Part shown: piece by piece, positions 33,527-42,946 of the stretch
How positions within the stretch are numbered: position 1 is the stretch's first letter
Layout of the letters: each line of letters begins with the position of its first letter
Source of the DNA: Pontibacter actiniarum
GTDB lineage: Bacteria > Bacteroidota > Bacteroidia > Cytophagales > Hymenobacteraceae
Assembly (NCBI RefSeq): GCF_003585765.1
Contig: NZ_CP021235.1
Coordinates: 62,001 to 126,000, forward strand
Direction: 5' to 3'
DNA length: 64,000 nucleotides
Program-made: the position numbers and the translations under genes
Notes under the pieces: model-generated
What the model was told of the DNA's origin: nothing
Databases searched by the model: none
Seen by the model: the letters and a program-made list of their open reading frames with translations, nothing else

Positions 33527-35518
33527 ATGAATTATTTAGCCAAATCGTTTTCGCGGGTTTCACTGCTGCTGTTGATGGTTTGCCTTCTGTCTGCCTCTGC
33601 CTCTGCGCAAAGCACCAGAAAGCTACTGCGCACAGCCAACAAGCTTTTCGACAGGGAGAACTACCGCGACGCCCTGCCATACTATGAGCAAGTATTGGCT
33701 GCTGATCCGGATAACGCCAAAGCGCTGTACTACGCAGGCATTAGCTACCTGACCTTTGACAAGGAGAAGGCCGCTGACTACCTGTACCGCGCCCAGAAGC
33801 TGAAGCCGAACGTAGACCGCGAGCTGGAGTACTGGCTTGGCCGCGCCGACCACATCAACTACCGCTTCGACAGCGCGATCGACCATTTCCAGACCTACCA
33901 GAAAGACATTCCGAAGCGGAACGTGGAGCGCAAGGAGGAAGTGGCGCAGCTGATCCAGTATGCTAAAAACGCCAAGCGTGAGGTGGCCAACCCGAAAGAC
34001 GTTTTCGTGAAGAACCTGGGCGGCGACGTGAACTCAAACTACTCTGAGCACAGCCCGGTTATCTCCTCGGACTACAACTACCTGCTGTTTACCTCCCGTT
34101 CTGAGAACGTGACCGGCGGCAAGGAAGCCCGTGACGGTGAGTACTTCGAAGATATCTTCGAGACCACCCGCACAGGCGAAGACTCATGGGCAGAGCCACG
34201 CGTTGTGCCAGGTGCACTGAACAGCGCCGGGCACGATGCCTCTATCCAGCTCTTCGACAACGACACCAAGCTGCTGCTGTACCAGTCTGTGAACAACGGC
34301 GACATTATGGTGTCGGAGCGCCAGCCGGACGGAACCTGGGGTACCCCGAAAAGCATCAGCGACAAAGTGAACACGAAAGACTTCGAGTCTGACGCGTACA
34401 TCACGCCGGACGGCAAAACGCTGTTCTTCTCCACCAGCCACTACTCTGAGAACGGCGACCTGGACATTTACTCGATCACACGCAACAACAACGGCAGCTG
34501 GGGCAACCCGAAGAGCCTTGGCAAAACCATCAACACGGCCTTTGACGACGACAGCCCTTACCTGGCTGCGGACGGCACGCTGTACTTCGCCTCGCGCGGA
34601 CACAACAGCATGGGCGGTTACGATATCTTCGCCGCCAAGTATGACTCTGTGGCCCGCCGCTGGGCACGCCCTGTAAACCTGGGCTCTCCGATCAACACGC
34701 CGGACGATGACACCTATTACCGCCTGGCGCCGGACGGAAGCTACGCTTACCTGTCGTCTTACCGCATCGGCGGCTACGGCGAGAAGGATATCTACACCAT
34801 CAACTACATCAGAAACGCCACGGTAGAGGGCCAGGTGTTTACGCAGAACGACAGCATTGCCCTGCCCGGCGTTGAGCTTATCTTCAACGGCTTGCAGGCA
34901 GACAAGCGCCCGATCAGCTACCGCGACGTAACGAAGCCAGACTCTGCCAACTACAACGTGTCCCTGCTTTCAGGCCGCCCTTACCAGGTGCAGCTGTCGC
35001 TGGACGGCGAGGTAGTGGAAACGGAGGAGTTTGAGGTGCCGGTTGTGCTGGATGATACGAGCAAGATCACCAAGAACTTCTACATTACCCTGGACGACTC
35101 TACGGTGGCGCGCATCGCCAAAGTGTCGCCAGACGCACTGCGCAGCGGCACAGGGGTTAGCGCCAACGTCCAGATGGAGAACCTGTACTTTGCTACCGAC
35201 GAGTATGAGCTGCGTCCGGAATCAGTGCAGGAGCTGGACCGCATTGCCGCGATCATGAAGGCGAACCCAACGCTGAACATCAGCATTGAAGGCCACACCG
35301 ACTCTCGTGCAAGCGACTCGTATAACATGACGCTGGGCCAGAACCGTGCCGATGCCGCCTTCGATTACCTAGTGAGCAAGGGCATCTCTCCGAAGCGCAT
35401 GGTAACCGTAACGTACGGCGAAAGCAGACCGGCAGTGCCGAACACCTCTGCCGAGAACATGCAGCTGAACCGCAGAACCATGTTTAAAGTGCTTCCGCGC
35501 GAGAACCAGAACCAGTAA
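33527..35518 (+). CDS. OmpA-family protein with TPR and WD40-like repeats (PorE-like)
   Basis: A 663-residue exported protein with a signal peptide ending SASAQ (about 28). The domain order is TPR-like repeats (30-110), a PD40/WD40-type propeller (about 150-425, with repeats such as DGKTLFFSTSHY and DGTLYFASRGHNSMGGYD), a carboxypeptidase-regulatory-like beta domain (about 429-520), and an OmpA peptidoglycan-binding domain (about 553-655, with IEGHTDSRAS). This is the architecture of PorE, a type IX secretion component. Unlike P. gingivalis PorE there is no lipobox, and paralogues are common, so I do not give the symbol. PorT is encoded 0.8 kb downstream. Confidence 0.9.
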   Translation: MNYLAKSFSRVSLLLLMVCLLSASASAQSTRKLLRTANKLFDRENYRDALPYYEQVLAADPDNAKALYYAGISYLTFDKEKAADYLYRAQKLKPNVDRELEYWLGRADHINYRFDSAIDHFQTYQKDIPKRNVERKEEVAQLIQYAKNAKREVANPKDVFVKNLGGDVNSNYSEHSPVISSDYNYLLFTSRSENVTGGKEARDGEYFEDIFETTRTGEDSWAEPRVVPGALNSAGHDASIQLFDNDTKLLLYQSVNNGDIMVSERQPDGTWGTPKSISDKVNTKDFESDAYITPDGKTLFFSTSHYSENGDLDIYSITRNNNGSWGNPKSLGKTINTAFDDDSPYLAADGTLYFASRGHNSMGGYDIFAAKYDSVARRWARPVNLGSPINTPDDDTYYRLAPDGSYAYLSSYRIGGYGEKDIYTINYIRNATVEGQVFTQNDSIALPGVELIFNGLQADKRPISYRDVTKPDSANYNVSLLSGRPYQVQLSLDGEVVETEEFEVPVVLDDTSKITKNFYITLDDSTVARIAKVSPDALRSGTGVSANVQMENLYFATDEYELRPESVQELDRIAAIMKANPTLNISIEGHTDSRASDSYNMTLGQNRADAAFDYLVSKGISPKRMVTVTYGESRPAVPNTSAENMQLNRRTMFKVLPRENQNQ

Positions 35519-35559
35519 TTGCGACACCGGGCCGAGAGGCCGGAAGAACTATACTCCGG

Positions 35560-35595
35560 AGCAGGCCGGGCAGAGATGCCCGGCCTGCTTTTTTT
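35560..35595 (+). terminator. Terminator of the PorE-like gene
   Basis: 13-base perfect arms (AGCAGGCCGGGCA) around GAGA, followed by T7. Confidence 0.88.
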
Positions 35596-35637
35596 ATATT
35601 TCGGAACATATTCTGCGGATTATAGTTTTAGGTACAG

Positions 35638-35645
35638 TATTTTTG
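35638..35645 (+). promoter_or_regulatory. -7 promoter box of menG-porT
   Basis: TATTTTTG fits TAnnTTTG and lies 26 bases before the ATG of menG, just behind the terminator of the previous gene. Confidence 0.6.
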
Positions 35646-35671
35646 CCCTGTTACACAATACAATCCAACCC

Positions 35672-36394
35672 ATGGCGGTAGTACCTTACAAAGACCAGAA
35701 CGAAGACAAAAAGTCACAGGTGGCCACGATGTTCAACAACATTGCCGGCAAGTACGATTTCCTGAACCACTTTTTGAGCGCTGGCATCGATATTATCTGG
35801 AGAAAGAAAGCCGTAAGCCTGCTGGCGCCCCAGAAGCCCAAGCAAGTACTGGATATAGCCACTGGCACCGCCGACTTCGCCATTGAGACGCTGCGCCTGA
35901 ACCCGGATAAAATCACGGGAGTGGACATCTCGGAGGGCATGTTAGCCGTAGGACGTGAGAAGCTGGCTAAAAAGGGGCTCACCAACAAAATTGAGCTGAA
36001 GTACGGCGACTCAGAGAACCTGCCTTTTGAAGACAATACCTTTGATGCCATTACGGTGGCCTTTGGCGTGCGCAACTTCGAGAACCTGGAGAAGGGGCTT
36101 GCTGAAATGCACCGCGTGCTAAAGCCGGGCGGAATGGCCGTAGTGCTGGAGTTCTCTAAGCCGCGCAGCTTCCCGATGAAGCAGCTGTATCAATTTTATT
36201 TTAAGAATATACTACCGGTGGTAGGTAAACTCGTTTCTAAGGACAATGCTGCCTATACTTATTTGCCGGAGTCGGTTCAGGCTTTCCCGGACGGGCAGGA
36301 TTTCTTAAACATTTACCAGAAAGTCGGATTCAGAAGCACAAAATGGCATTCACTCACATTTGGGATAAGCTCCATCTATACAGGCAAAAAGTAG
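35672..36394 (+). CDS. menG: Demethylmenaquinone methyltransferase (MenG/UbiE)
   Basis: A 240-residue class I methyltransferase that makes the last step of menaquinone synthesis. [19 protein letters not shown] near the N-terminus is the UbiE/MenG signature; [10 protein letters not shown] is the SAM-binding motif [12 protein letters not shown] and [18 protein letters not shown] are further conserved blocks. The frame is open upstream to 35519, but the ATG at 35672 fits the family and the promoter. Only the menaquinone role is likely, since menB is also encoded in the window (53113). Confidence 0.96.
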   Translation: MAVVPYKDQNEDKKSQVATMFNNIAGKYDFLNHFLSAGIDIIWRKKAVSLLAPQKPKQVLDIATGTADFAIETLRLNPDKITGVDISEGMLAVGREKLAKKGLTNKIELKYGDSENLPFEDNTFDAITVAFGVRNFENLEKGLAEMHRVLKPGGMAVVLEFSKPRSFPMKQLYQFYFKNILPVVGKLVSKDNAAYTYLPESVQAFPDGQDFLNIYQKVGFRSTKWHSLTFGISSIYTGKK

Positions 36395-37113
36395 CCCTTA
36401 CCAGCCTGCTGGCTTTGTGCCTGCTGCTAGGCAACACCGCCGCGGCACAGAACCAGAAAATCAAAAGCCTTAACAAGCCAGGCTACGACGACAGGCCGGT
36501 GCACTACGGCTTTTACCTGGCCATGCCGCTCACCAAGTATAACCTGCATCACTCGCAGGCCTACGCGGACCAACTGCGAAACGGCGGCGACGATGCTGTA
36601 AACGCGAAGACGGACATCGGCTTTTACACCGGCCTGGTACTGAACGTGCGCCTGGCCGAGTACCTGGATGCCCGCTTTGTGCCTGGTGTGGGCTTTTACA
36701 GCCGCACCATTGAGTTTCAGAATGTAGAGGTACCGGGCGTGGAGACCGAAAGCGTAATGCTGGAGACCATCAACAACACGATGGTGGAGCTGCCGGTGTT
36801 ACTCAAGTATAAAGCCAAGCGCCGCTCCAACTACAGGCCTTACATTGTGGCCGGCGTGAAGCCCGCCATCGACCTGGGCAAGGGAAACACCGGAGCCCCG
36901 GAAGAAATGCTGCTGGAGGTGGAGAAGTTTGACGTGGCGCTGGAGTACGGCATCGGAGTGGATATTTTCTACCCTTACTTTAAGTTTGCGCCCGAGCTGC
37001 GCTTTTCGCACGGCCTGCTGAACCAGTATAAGGCTGTGCCGGAGAGCCAGTACAGCGCCTACATCCAGAAGCTGACAAACCACAATGTTTCACTCATACT
37101 TTTCTTTGAATAA
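36343..37113 (+). CDS. porT: Type IX secretion outer-membrane protein PorT
   Basis: A 256-residue protein with a signal peptide ending AAAQ (about 36) and a beta-barrel mature part with the PorT-family pattern ([53 protein letters not shown]) that ends in a strand with terminal FFE. PorT is an essential part of the type IX system, which exports adhesins and gliding motors. The start codon lies 52 bases inside the 3' end of menG in another frame; the menG-porT order is conserved in Bacteroidota. Confidence 0.92.
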   Translation: MAFTHIWDKLHLYRQKVALTSLLALCLLLGNTAAAQNQKIKSLNKPGYDDRPVHYGFYLAMPLTKYNLHHSQAYADQLRNGGDDAVNAKTDIGFYTGLVLNVRLAEYLDARFVPGVGFYSRTIEFQNVEVPGVETESVMLETINNTMVELPVLLKYKAKRRSNYRPYIVAGVKPAIDLGKGNTGAPEEMLLEVEKFDVALEYGIGVDIFYPYFKFAPELRFSHGLLNQYKAVPESQYSAYIQKLTNHNVSLILFFE

Positions 37114-37116
37114 GAG

Positions 37117-37869
37117 ATGACCAAGATCGCATTCGTTACCGGAGCCACTTCGGGCATTGGCCTGGCCACTGCGCTGGAGCTGGCCGGCAAAGGGTACCGC
37201 ATTATCGCCACCGGCCGCCGCCAGGACCGCCTGCAGGAGCTGCAGCAGAAGCTGGGCGAAGGCCAGGTGTACCCGCTTACCTTTGATGTGCGCGACAAGC
37301 TTGCGGTGCAGGAGGCGGTGGCTTCGCTGCCGCAGGAGTGGCGTAAGGTGGAGGTGCTGGTGAACAACGCCGGTAACGCCCACGGCCTGGCCCCGATTCA
37401 GGATGGCTCGCTGGATGATTGGGACGCGATGATCGACATTAATGTGAAGGGCCTGCTTTACGTAACGAAGGCGGTGTTGCCCCTGATGCAGGAGCAGCGC
37501 AAAGGCCATATCGTAAACATCGGCTCTATTGCAGGCAAAGAAGTATACCCTAACGGCAATGTGTACTGCGCCTCTAAGCACGCCGTCGATGCGCTGTCAA
37601 AGGCGATGCGGATTGACCTGGTGGAGCAGGGGATAAAGGTATCGGAGGTAAACCCGGGGCTGGTGGAAACGGAGTTCTCCGAGGTGCGCTTTAAAGGCGA
37701 CACAGAGCGAGCTGCTACGGTATACCAGGGCTATGCGCCGCTGCAGGCCCAGGACATCGCCGAGCTGATCGGTTTTATTGTAACGCGCCCGGCGCACGTA
37801 AACCTGGCCGAGGTGCTGGTGCTGCCCGCTGCGCAGGCATCCGCTACTATTGTAACAAAGCAGCAGTAA
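37117..37869 (+). CDS. Short-chain dehydrogenase (YdfG/3-hydroxy acid type)
   Basis: A 250-residue classical SDR. TGATSGIG (7-14) and the following basic TGRRQDRL indicate NADP(H) use; NNAGNAHG, the serine in NIGSIAGK and YCASKHAV are the remaining core motifs. The sequence resembles YdfG-type 3-hydroxy acid (serine/3-hydroxyisobutyrate) dehydrogenases, though the substrate is not proven. It starts 3 bases after porT stops, so menG-porT-SDR is one transcription unit, ended by a strong hairpin. Confidence 0.92.
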   Translation: MTKIAFVTGATSGIGLATALELAGKGYRIIATGRRQDRLQELQQKLGEGQVYPLTFDVRDKLAVQEAVASLPQEWRKVEVLVNNAGNAHGLAPIQDGSLDDWDAMIDINVKGLLYVTKAVLPLMQEQRKGHIVNIGSIAGKEVYPNGNVYCASKHAVDALSKAMRIDLVEQGIKVSEVNPGLVETEFSEVRFKGDTERAATVYQGYAPLQAQDIAELIGFIVTRPAHVNLAEVLVLPAAQASATIVTKQQ

Positions 37870-37886
37870 AAGGCTATCTATAATTG

Positions 37887-37933
37887 CAGAACCCCGCCCC
37901 CACAGGTTAGCTACCGGTAGGGGCGGGGTTCTG
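37887..37933. terminator. Bidirectional intrinsic terminator
   Basis: 14-base perfect arms (CAGAACCCCGCCCC and its complement) around a 19-base loop, between converging genes. Confidence 0.75.
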
Positions 37934-37941
37934 TGTGTTTG

Positions 37942-38340
37942 CTAGTGTAGCAGCCCCTCAGCCTGCAGCCAGTCAAAGATGACCTTGTCCACAGGCGACA
38001 CGCTGTCTCTGTCAGCGTACTGAAGCCATACGACCTCTGCTATTTCTGCCGCCGCCTTGAGTGTGCCTTCGTACCGGCCGCTGTAGCACTGCATCTTCAC
38101 CTCCACACCCGGGGCATGGCCATGTGCCTGCGCCTGGAACGTCCCGATGTACTTGATAGAGGAAGGAATTAAGTTGACGCTTAGCTCCTCTGCCACCTCC
38201 CGCATCAGCGTTTCCCGGTCTGTTTCTCCGGGCTCGCGCTTTCCGCCGGGGATGTAGTAGGCGTCTTTGCCGTGGCTGCGGGTACTCAATATCTTGCCGC
38301 CTTGTAGCTCAATCCAGGCTAATTTATCTATAACGTGCAT
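37942..38340 (-). CDS. NUDIX hydrolase
   Basis: A 132-residue single NUDIX domain. The box G-x5-E-x7-REUxEE is intact: GGKREPGETDRETLMREVAEEL, which gives the pyrophosphate-hydrolysing site with its metal-binding glutamates. The N-terminal MHVIDKLAWIELQGGKILSTRS suggests the MutT-like branch that cleans up oxidised or unusual nucleoside diphosphate derivatives; the substrate is unknown. It has its own -7 box 44 bases upstream. Confidence 0.93.
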   Translation of the reverse strand: MHVIDKLAWIELQGGKILSTRSHGKDAYYIPGGKREPGETDRETLMREVAEELSVNLIPSSIKYIGTFQAQAHGHAPGVEVKMQCYSGRYEGTLKAAAEIAEVVWLQYADRDSVSPVDKVIFDWLQAEGLLH

Positions 38341-38383
38341 GGTGGTAGTGTAGGCTGATGTCCCCAGGCGCCTGGGTACATCA

Positions 38384-38391
38384 CAAAGGTA
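38384..38391 (-). promoter_or_regulatory. -7 promoter box of the NUDIX gene
   Basis: TACCTTTG on the minus strand, an exact consensus match giving a leader of about 37 bases. Confidence 0.6.
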
Positions 38392-38468
38392 CGCTTACGC
38401 TTTGAAACATTACGAGCGCGTTGCCTTTGAAAGCGGCCTGGCCGGTAGAGACCAGCAAAAGCCAGGCA

Positions 38469-40061
38469 TCAAAAGCCCTCGCGGTCAAAAGCATGTACGC
38501 GTACGTCGTGTGTGCGCTTGTCTTTTGTTTCGGGGCCTGCCTCCAGTTCTGTACCGCGCTTGGTATCGTACACCCAGGTCTTTTTGCACCAGCCGCTCAC
38601 TTTGGAGGTATCTTTGATTTCATCCTCGCCGCGGCCACCGTAGATCTTGACCTTGATGCCTTTGTCCACTTTCCCGCTCACTTCAAACACATCGTCTTCC
38701 GCCAGCCCGTGCAGGGTGATCAGCTCTGTTTCGGAGCGCTTAAAGACACGGTGGTAGGTAACCATCTTGTCGGATTCGCGGCGCACCGTTACCTCCGTCT
38801 CTTCATCGTTCAGGCGCTTTACTTCAAAGCTATCCTCCTCGTCGGTGCCCACCACCAGCACCTCCTCCGCCAGTACCTCATAGAACTTGGCGGCTGCCTC
38901 GCGCAGTTGGTTGCGGCGGCTGATGAGTTTGCGCTGGGTTTCCTCGCCCACCAGTTTGTACACGGCCTCCGGGTACTGCTGCACCCCTTTGGCGATTGCT
39001 TCATCCGTAATGCTTTGCTGCAGCTCCACAGCCAGGGAGTCGAACTGTGCCCGGGTTACCTCCGAGAGTGCCCGCTTATCTATGAACTGAGAGTTCACTG
39101 TCAGCGCCTCCACGTCGTTCAAGTCCTCATCAAAAGACTCAAATTTGCGGATGGCCCAATTGCGGCTGAAGATCCAGGGAATGATGCCGTCCTGGAAACG
39201 GTAGAAAGCGTTGTCGCGGTCTTTGGGGATGGGGCGGTAGTAGTTGTTGCCGTTTTGCTCATACTCTGCCCACTCCCACTGGCCCTCATGGCGGTCCCAG
39301 TCTCCTATCAGCACGTCGAACAAGCGCGCTTTGGCAAAGGCCACCTGGTCAATAAAATGATCATCCTGCCCAAAGCGGTCGTCAAGCATGCTGCCGGAGC
39401 CGTCGATATCTACCGCATCGCCGGGGAGGTCATGCACTGTACGCTCATCGTTATACTTTTCTTCAATCATGTAAAGCTTATCGCTCACGCGCTCCTTGTG
39501 CTCTCCGAAGTCCTCGTCGTTGGGGCGCACATATACTAGCTTTGGGGTGGAGTGGGGGATTTTGGCGGCCTCGGCCATGGGCGGTACCACCAGTGCGGCG
39601 TAAGGGTTTATCGCTGAGATCTGGTCCCGGAGCACGTTCAGCACAAAGGTTTTGCGCCACATGGGCGGTAGCACCTCCTTTGGGTCCTTGTCTACAGACC
39701 GGAGGGCGTAGGTAAAGTCGTTGGGGCCGACCAGGTCCACGCTGGTTGTCTGAAAGCCGCCGCCCATCTCTTCTATCTCCAAGCCCCCCTTGGCAGAGTC
39801 GAGGTCAAATACCGGTACCGTTACAGATGCGTTCCACAGGGGGCGGTGGTGCGTGCCCCAGAACAGGCGGTGCAGGAAACCGCGCTTGTAGTGGGCGCCG
39901 GCCTTTACTGTCACACTGTCCACCGACTCGGGCTTGTTCTTCAGGCGCTGGTACACATCCTTGTCCACCACAGGGGTTGTGGCGTAGAAGTTTTTTCTGG
40001 CGCACCCGGCCAAGCTTATCATCATGAAGGCAAGTATGAGTTGCCGATGGTATATCTTCAT
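38469..40061 (-). CDS. Lipoprotein with a possible atypical-kinase-like domain
   Basis: A 530-residue predicted lipoprotein (lipobox SLAGC, C at about 20). The centre contains LIGDWDRHEGQWEW followed about 20 residues later by PIPKDRDNAFYRF; this pair resembles the DRH and metal-binding DxD elements of atypical kinases of the HipA/CotH/FAM20 type. From memory, Bacteroidota homologues with these motifs continue into a long C-terminal beta-barrel, whereas this one stops about where that would begin (VRVHAFDREGF). Activity is unknown and kinase function is inference. It has no close operon partner; the NUDIX gene lies 128 bases downstream. Confidence 0.75.
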   Translation of the reverse strand: MKIYHRQLILAFMMISLAGCARKNFYATTPVVDKDVYQRLKNKPESVDSVTVKAGAHYKRGFLHRLFWGTHHRPLWNASVTVPVFDLDSAKGGLEIEEMGGGFQTTSVDLVGPNDFTYALRSVDKDPKEVLPPMWRKTFVLNVLRDQISAINPYAALVVPPMAEAAKIPHSTPKLVYVRPNDEDFGEHKERVSDKLYMIEEKYNDERTVHDLPGDAVDIDGSGSMLDDRFGQDDHFIDQVAFAKARLFDVLIGDWDRHEGQWEWAEYEQNGNNYYRPIPKDRDNAFYRFQDGIIPWIFSRNWAIRKFESFDEDLNDVEALTVNSQFIDKRALSEVTRAQFDSLAVELQQSITDEAIAKGVQQYPEAVYKLVGEETQRKLISRRNQLREAAAKFYEVLAEEVLVVGTDEEDSFEVKRLNDEETEVTVRRESDKMVTYHRVFKRSETELITLHGLAEDDVFEVSGKVDKGIKVKIYGGRGEDEIKDTSKVSGWCKKTWVYDTKRGTELEAGPETKDKRTHDVRVHAFDREGF

Positions 40062-40367
40062 AAAGTATGTTCAATGCTGTATAACAGGTTATCTAACGTA
40101 AATGGGGCGTAATGTTTTCATGTGAATGGCACCATAGTCTTAGCAAAACCCATGGATAAGGTAGGCAAATGCCTTGTAGGCAGCAGGTACAGAATGCATA
40201 GCGGGCAGCGGAGGCACTTCCGGCGCAGGGGTAACAATGGCTTCTGCGGCAGCCTCGGAAACCCGTAACAGCCCCTTCGAAGGGTATTGTATTTATACAA
40301 CTGTTGTTTGCACAAAATTGCTGGTTTTGAGGGAAAAACCTTCTACATTTGCGGGCCTTTAAAACAT
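40062..40367. other. 306-base gap between divergent envelope genes
   Basis: It holds the -7 box for the DUF5686 gene at 40344 and presumably the promoter of the kinase-like lipoprotein. The frame of the DUF5686 gene is open to 40287, but the extra 27 residues are upstream of a normal signal peptide. Nothing else recognised. Confidence 0.5.
40344..40351 (+). promoter_or_regulatory. -7 promoter box of the DUF5686 gene
   Basis: TACATTTG, an exact consensus match 16 bases before the ATG at 40368. This supports the shorter protein. Confidence 0.6.
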
Positions 40368-42860
40368 ATGGTTTTGAGAAAGTTTACGCTTTTACTCCTG
40401 TTTATACTTACCGCTGCGACAGGCTTTGCCCAGGTGCGCATTGCGGGGCAGGTAACGGATGCTGTTACCGGCGAGGCCCTGCCTTTTGTGAGCATCTACG
40501 TGAAGAACACCTCCCTGGGTACCTCTACCGATGTGAGCGGTGCCTTCGCTATGCGGCTGGCCACTGCGCCAGACTCCATTACGGCTTCTTTTGTGGGCTA
40601 CCTGCCCCAGACGCTGCCTGTGCAGAAAGGGGTTGCTGCCCAGACCGTCAACTTTAAGCTCCGCACCAACGCCCAACAGCTGCAGGAGGTTGTGATCCGG
40701 CCCGGCGAGAACCCGGCCTGGGCCATTATGCGCCGTGTAATGGATAACAAGCATGTCAACGATAAGCGAAAGCTCACGGCCTACCAGTACGAAGCCTACA
40801 CCAAAATGCAGTTTGACGTTGACAACGTGGGGCAGCGAAAGGGCAAGGGCGTGGTCGGGAAGGCCATTACCTCCCTGGTGGACTCGCAGCTGTACCTGGC
40901 GGGCGAGGATGGCAGGAGGGTGCTGCCGTTCTTTATCTCGGAGTCGCTGTCGGATGTGTATTACACCCGCGAGCCCAAGCGGAGCAAGGAAATCATCAAG
41001 GCCACGAAAGTAACGGGCATTGGCCTGCAGGACGGTACGCTGGTATCGCAGGTGATCGGCAGCAATTACCAGGACTACAACTTTTACCAGAACTGGGTGA
41101 GCGTGCTGCAGAAGAACTTTATCAGCCCGATTGCCGACGGCTGGAAGGGCTATTACAACTATGAGCTGGAGGACAGCACCTACATTGGCGACGACTGGTG
41201 CTATGAGCTGTCGTTTAAGCAGAAGCGCGCACAGGACCTGGCGTTTAACGGCCGTATGTGGATTTCGGCAGACGGTTACGCCCTCCGCAGGATAGACGTA
41301 AAGGTGAGCAAGTCGGCGAACATTAACTTTGTGGAGAGCATTGCCCTGAAGCAGGAGCTGCTACCGGTGGGGGAGCGGGCCTGGATGCCGGCCAGCACCG
41401 ATGTGGCAATTAAGCTGGTGGGCCTCACGCCGAAGCGCCCCGGCATATTGGCGAGTGTGCACACGTCCTATAAGGATGTGGTGGTGAACCAGCCGGAAAA
41501 GCCCGCCTTCTTTGACAAGCCCGTGGAGTTGCTTTCCTCCGCCACCAAACAGACCGAGAACTTCTGGGAGAAACGCCGCCACGATAGCCTCACGGTAGCA
41601 GACCAGCAGGTGTATGCTACCATTAACGCCATCCGGGAGGCGCCCAAGGTGCAGCGCTTCACAAACCTGGTAACTACGCTGAGCACCGGCTACAGGAGCT
41701 TTGGTAAAGTGAGCTGGGGACCCTGGCCGTACACGTACGCCTACAACGATGTGGAGGGGCACCGCCTGCAGGTAGGCGGAAAGACCAACATCCACTTTAG
41801 CGATAAGCTGGAGCTGCGCGGATATGTGGCCTACGGCACGGATGACCAGAAAGCGAAGTATAGTGTGGGCGCGCGCTACATCCTGAGCCGTAAACACTGG
41901 AGCGAGATAGGAGTAGAGCACCAGGAGGACCTGCAGCAGGTAGGCCTGATGTCTGATAAGCTGGAGGCAAGCCCCTTCTTTATGGGCCTTTCACGGTTTG
42001 GGGAACTGCTTGGCCCGATGATGGTGCGCAAAACCAGTGTGTACCTGCAGCGGGACGTGATGCGCAATGTAACCGAACGCATCAGCCTGCGCTCGCGCCG
42101 CTTCACCCCGCAGTATGACTTTGCCTACTACACCGAAGGGCCGGAGCAGCCGGATAAGGTCGCCTCCAGCTTTACAGCTACCGAGGTAAGCGTGCTGACG
42201 CGCTTTGCCAACAACGAAGTGTATGTGGAGAACGACAATGAGCGCATCAGCCTGGGGAGCGGCAGCTGGCCTGTGCTTAGCCTGAAGTATACCTTGGGAC
42301 TGAATAACGCCCTGGGCTCTACCGTAGATTACCAGCGGGTAGATGCGATAGTAGAGCAGGAGTTTGTCATGGGCCGTTTGGGTAATGCTTTGTATAGATT
42401 AGAGGCAGGCAAGGTTTTCTCGCCGGTGCCCTACCCGCTGCTGGAGGTGCACACCGGTAACGAAATGCCTTTCTACTACGAGGCTACCTATAACCTGATG
42501 GACTACTTTGAGTTTGCCAGCGATACGTACGCATCCCTGCACTACGAGCAGTATTTTGAGGGTTTACTGTTTAACCGCCTGCCGCTCATCAAGAAGCTGA
42601 AGTGGCGGGTGCTGGCCAGCTCCAACATCCTCTACGGCAGCCTCAGTCAGAAAAATCTGGACCTGATGCCAGCGGTTACACCTTCCGGTGCTACCCAGGA
42701 GTCGCTCAAAGCACTTGGGCACACGCCGTACGTGGAGGTGGGTTACGGCATCGAGAACATCTTTAAGATACTGCGTGTAGATGCTTTCCACCGCCTGACT
42801 TACCTGGACGAGGGTGCCCGTAAGTTTGGGCTGAAGTTCTCGGTACAGTTTAAGCTCTAA
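40368..42860 (+). CDS. DUF5686 / carboxypeptidase-regulatory-like outer-membrane protein
   Basis: An 830-residue exported protein. The signal peptide (about 1-22, ending GFAQ) is followed by a CarboxypepD_reg-like domain (23-105: IAGQVTDAVTGEALPFVSIYVKNT) and a long DUF5686 region that includes NPAWAIMRRVMDNKHVND at about 120. The C-terminal half is a chain of amphipathic strands ending in KFGLKFSVQFKL, typical of an outer-membrane barrel. Its function is unknown; it recalls TonB-dependent receptors but has no plug domain. Own promoter; ends at a 50-base palindromic terminator. Confidence 0.9.
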   Translation: MVLRKFTLLLLFILTAATGFAQVRIAGQVTDAVTGEALPFVSIYVKNTSLGTSTDVSGAFAMRLATAPDSITASFVGYLPQTLPVQKGVAAQTVNFKLRTNAQQLQEVVIRPGENPAWAIMRRVMDNKHVNDKRKLTAYQYEAYTKMQFDVDNVGQRKGKGVVGKAITSLVDSQLYLAGEDGRRVLPFFISESLSDVYYTREPKRSKEIIKATKVTGIGLQDGTLVSQVIGSNYQDYNFYQNWVSVLQKNFISPIADGWKGYYNYELEDSTYIGDDWCYELSFKQKRAQDLAFNGRMWISADGYALRRIDVKVSKSANINFVESIALKQELLPVGERAWMPASTDVAIKLVGLTPKRPGILASVHTSYKDVVVNQPEKPAFFDKPVELLSSATKQTENFWEKRRHDSLTVADQQVYATINAIREAPKVQRFTNLVTTLSTGYRSFGKVSWGPWPYTYAYNDVEGHRLQVGGKTNIHFSDKLELRGYVAYGTDDQKAKYSVGARYILSRKHWSEIGVEHQEDLQQVGLMSDKLEASPFFMGLSRFGELLGPMMVRKTSVYLQRDVMRNVTERISLRSRRFTPQYDFAYYTEGPEQPDKVASSFTATEVSVLTRFANNEVYVENDNERISLGSGSWPVLSLKYTLGLNNALGSTVDYQRVDAIVEQEFVMGRLGNALYRLEAGKVFSPVPYPLLEVHTGNEMPFYYEATYNLMDYFEFASDTYASLHYEQYFEGLLFNRLPLIKKLKWRVLASSNILYGSLSQKNLDLMPAVTPSGATQESLKALGHTPYVEVGYGIENIFKILRVDAFHRLTYLDEGARKFGLKFSVQFKL

Positions 42861-42871
42861 ACTACCGTAAG

Positions 42872-42921
42872 GTGTAAAGCAGGCGGGCCAGCTAATATTA
42901 GCTGGCCCGCCTGCTTTACAC
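42872..42921. terminator. Perfect 50-base palindromic terminator
   Basis: 25-base halves that are exactly complementary with no loop; the core is GGGCCAGCTAAT and its complement. It lies between the converging DUF5686 and PepSY genes, 11 and 25 bases from their stops. The core GGGCCAGCTA returns in the terminator at 53003. Confidence 0.75.
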
Positions 42922-42946
42922 ATGTTTACTTGCTGAGCCCGCTTTG

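Noticed and set aside
38421..39539. 372-codon plus-strand reading frame
   Set aside because: It is antisense to the kinase-like lipoprotein gene; the hydrophobic translation is a product of the acidic opposite strand.
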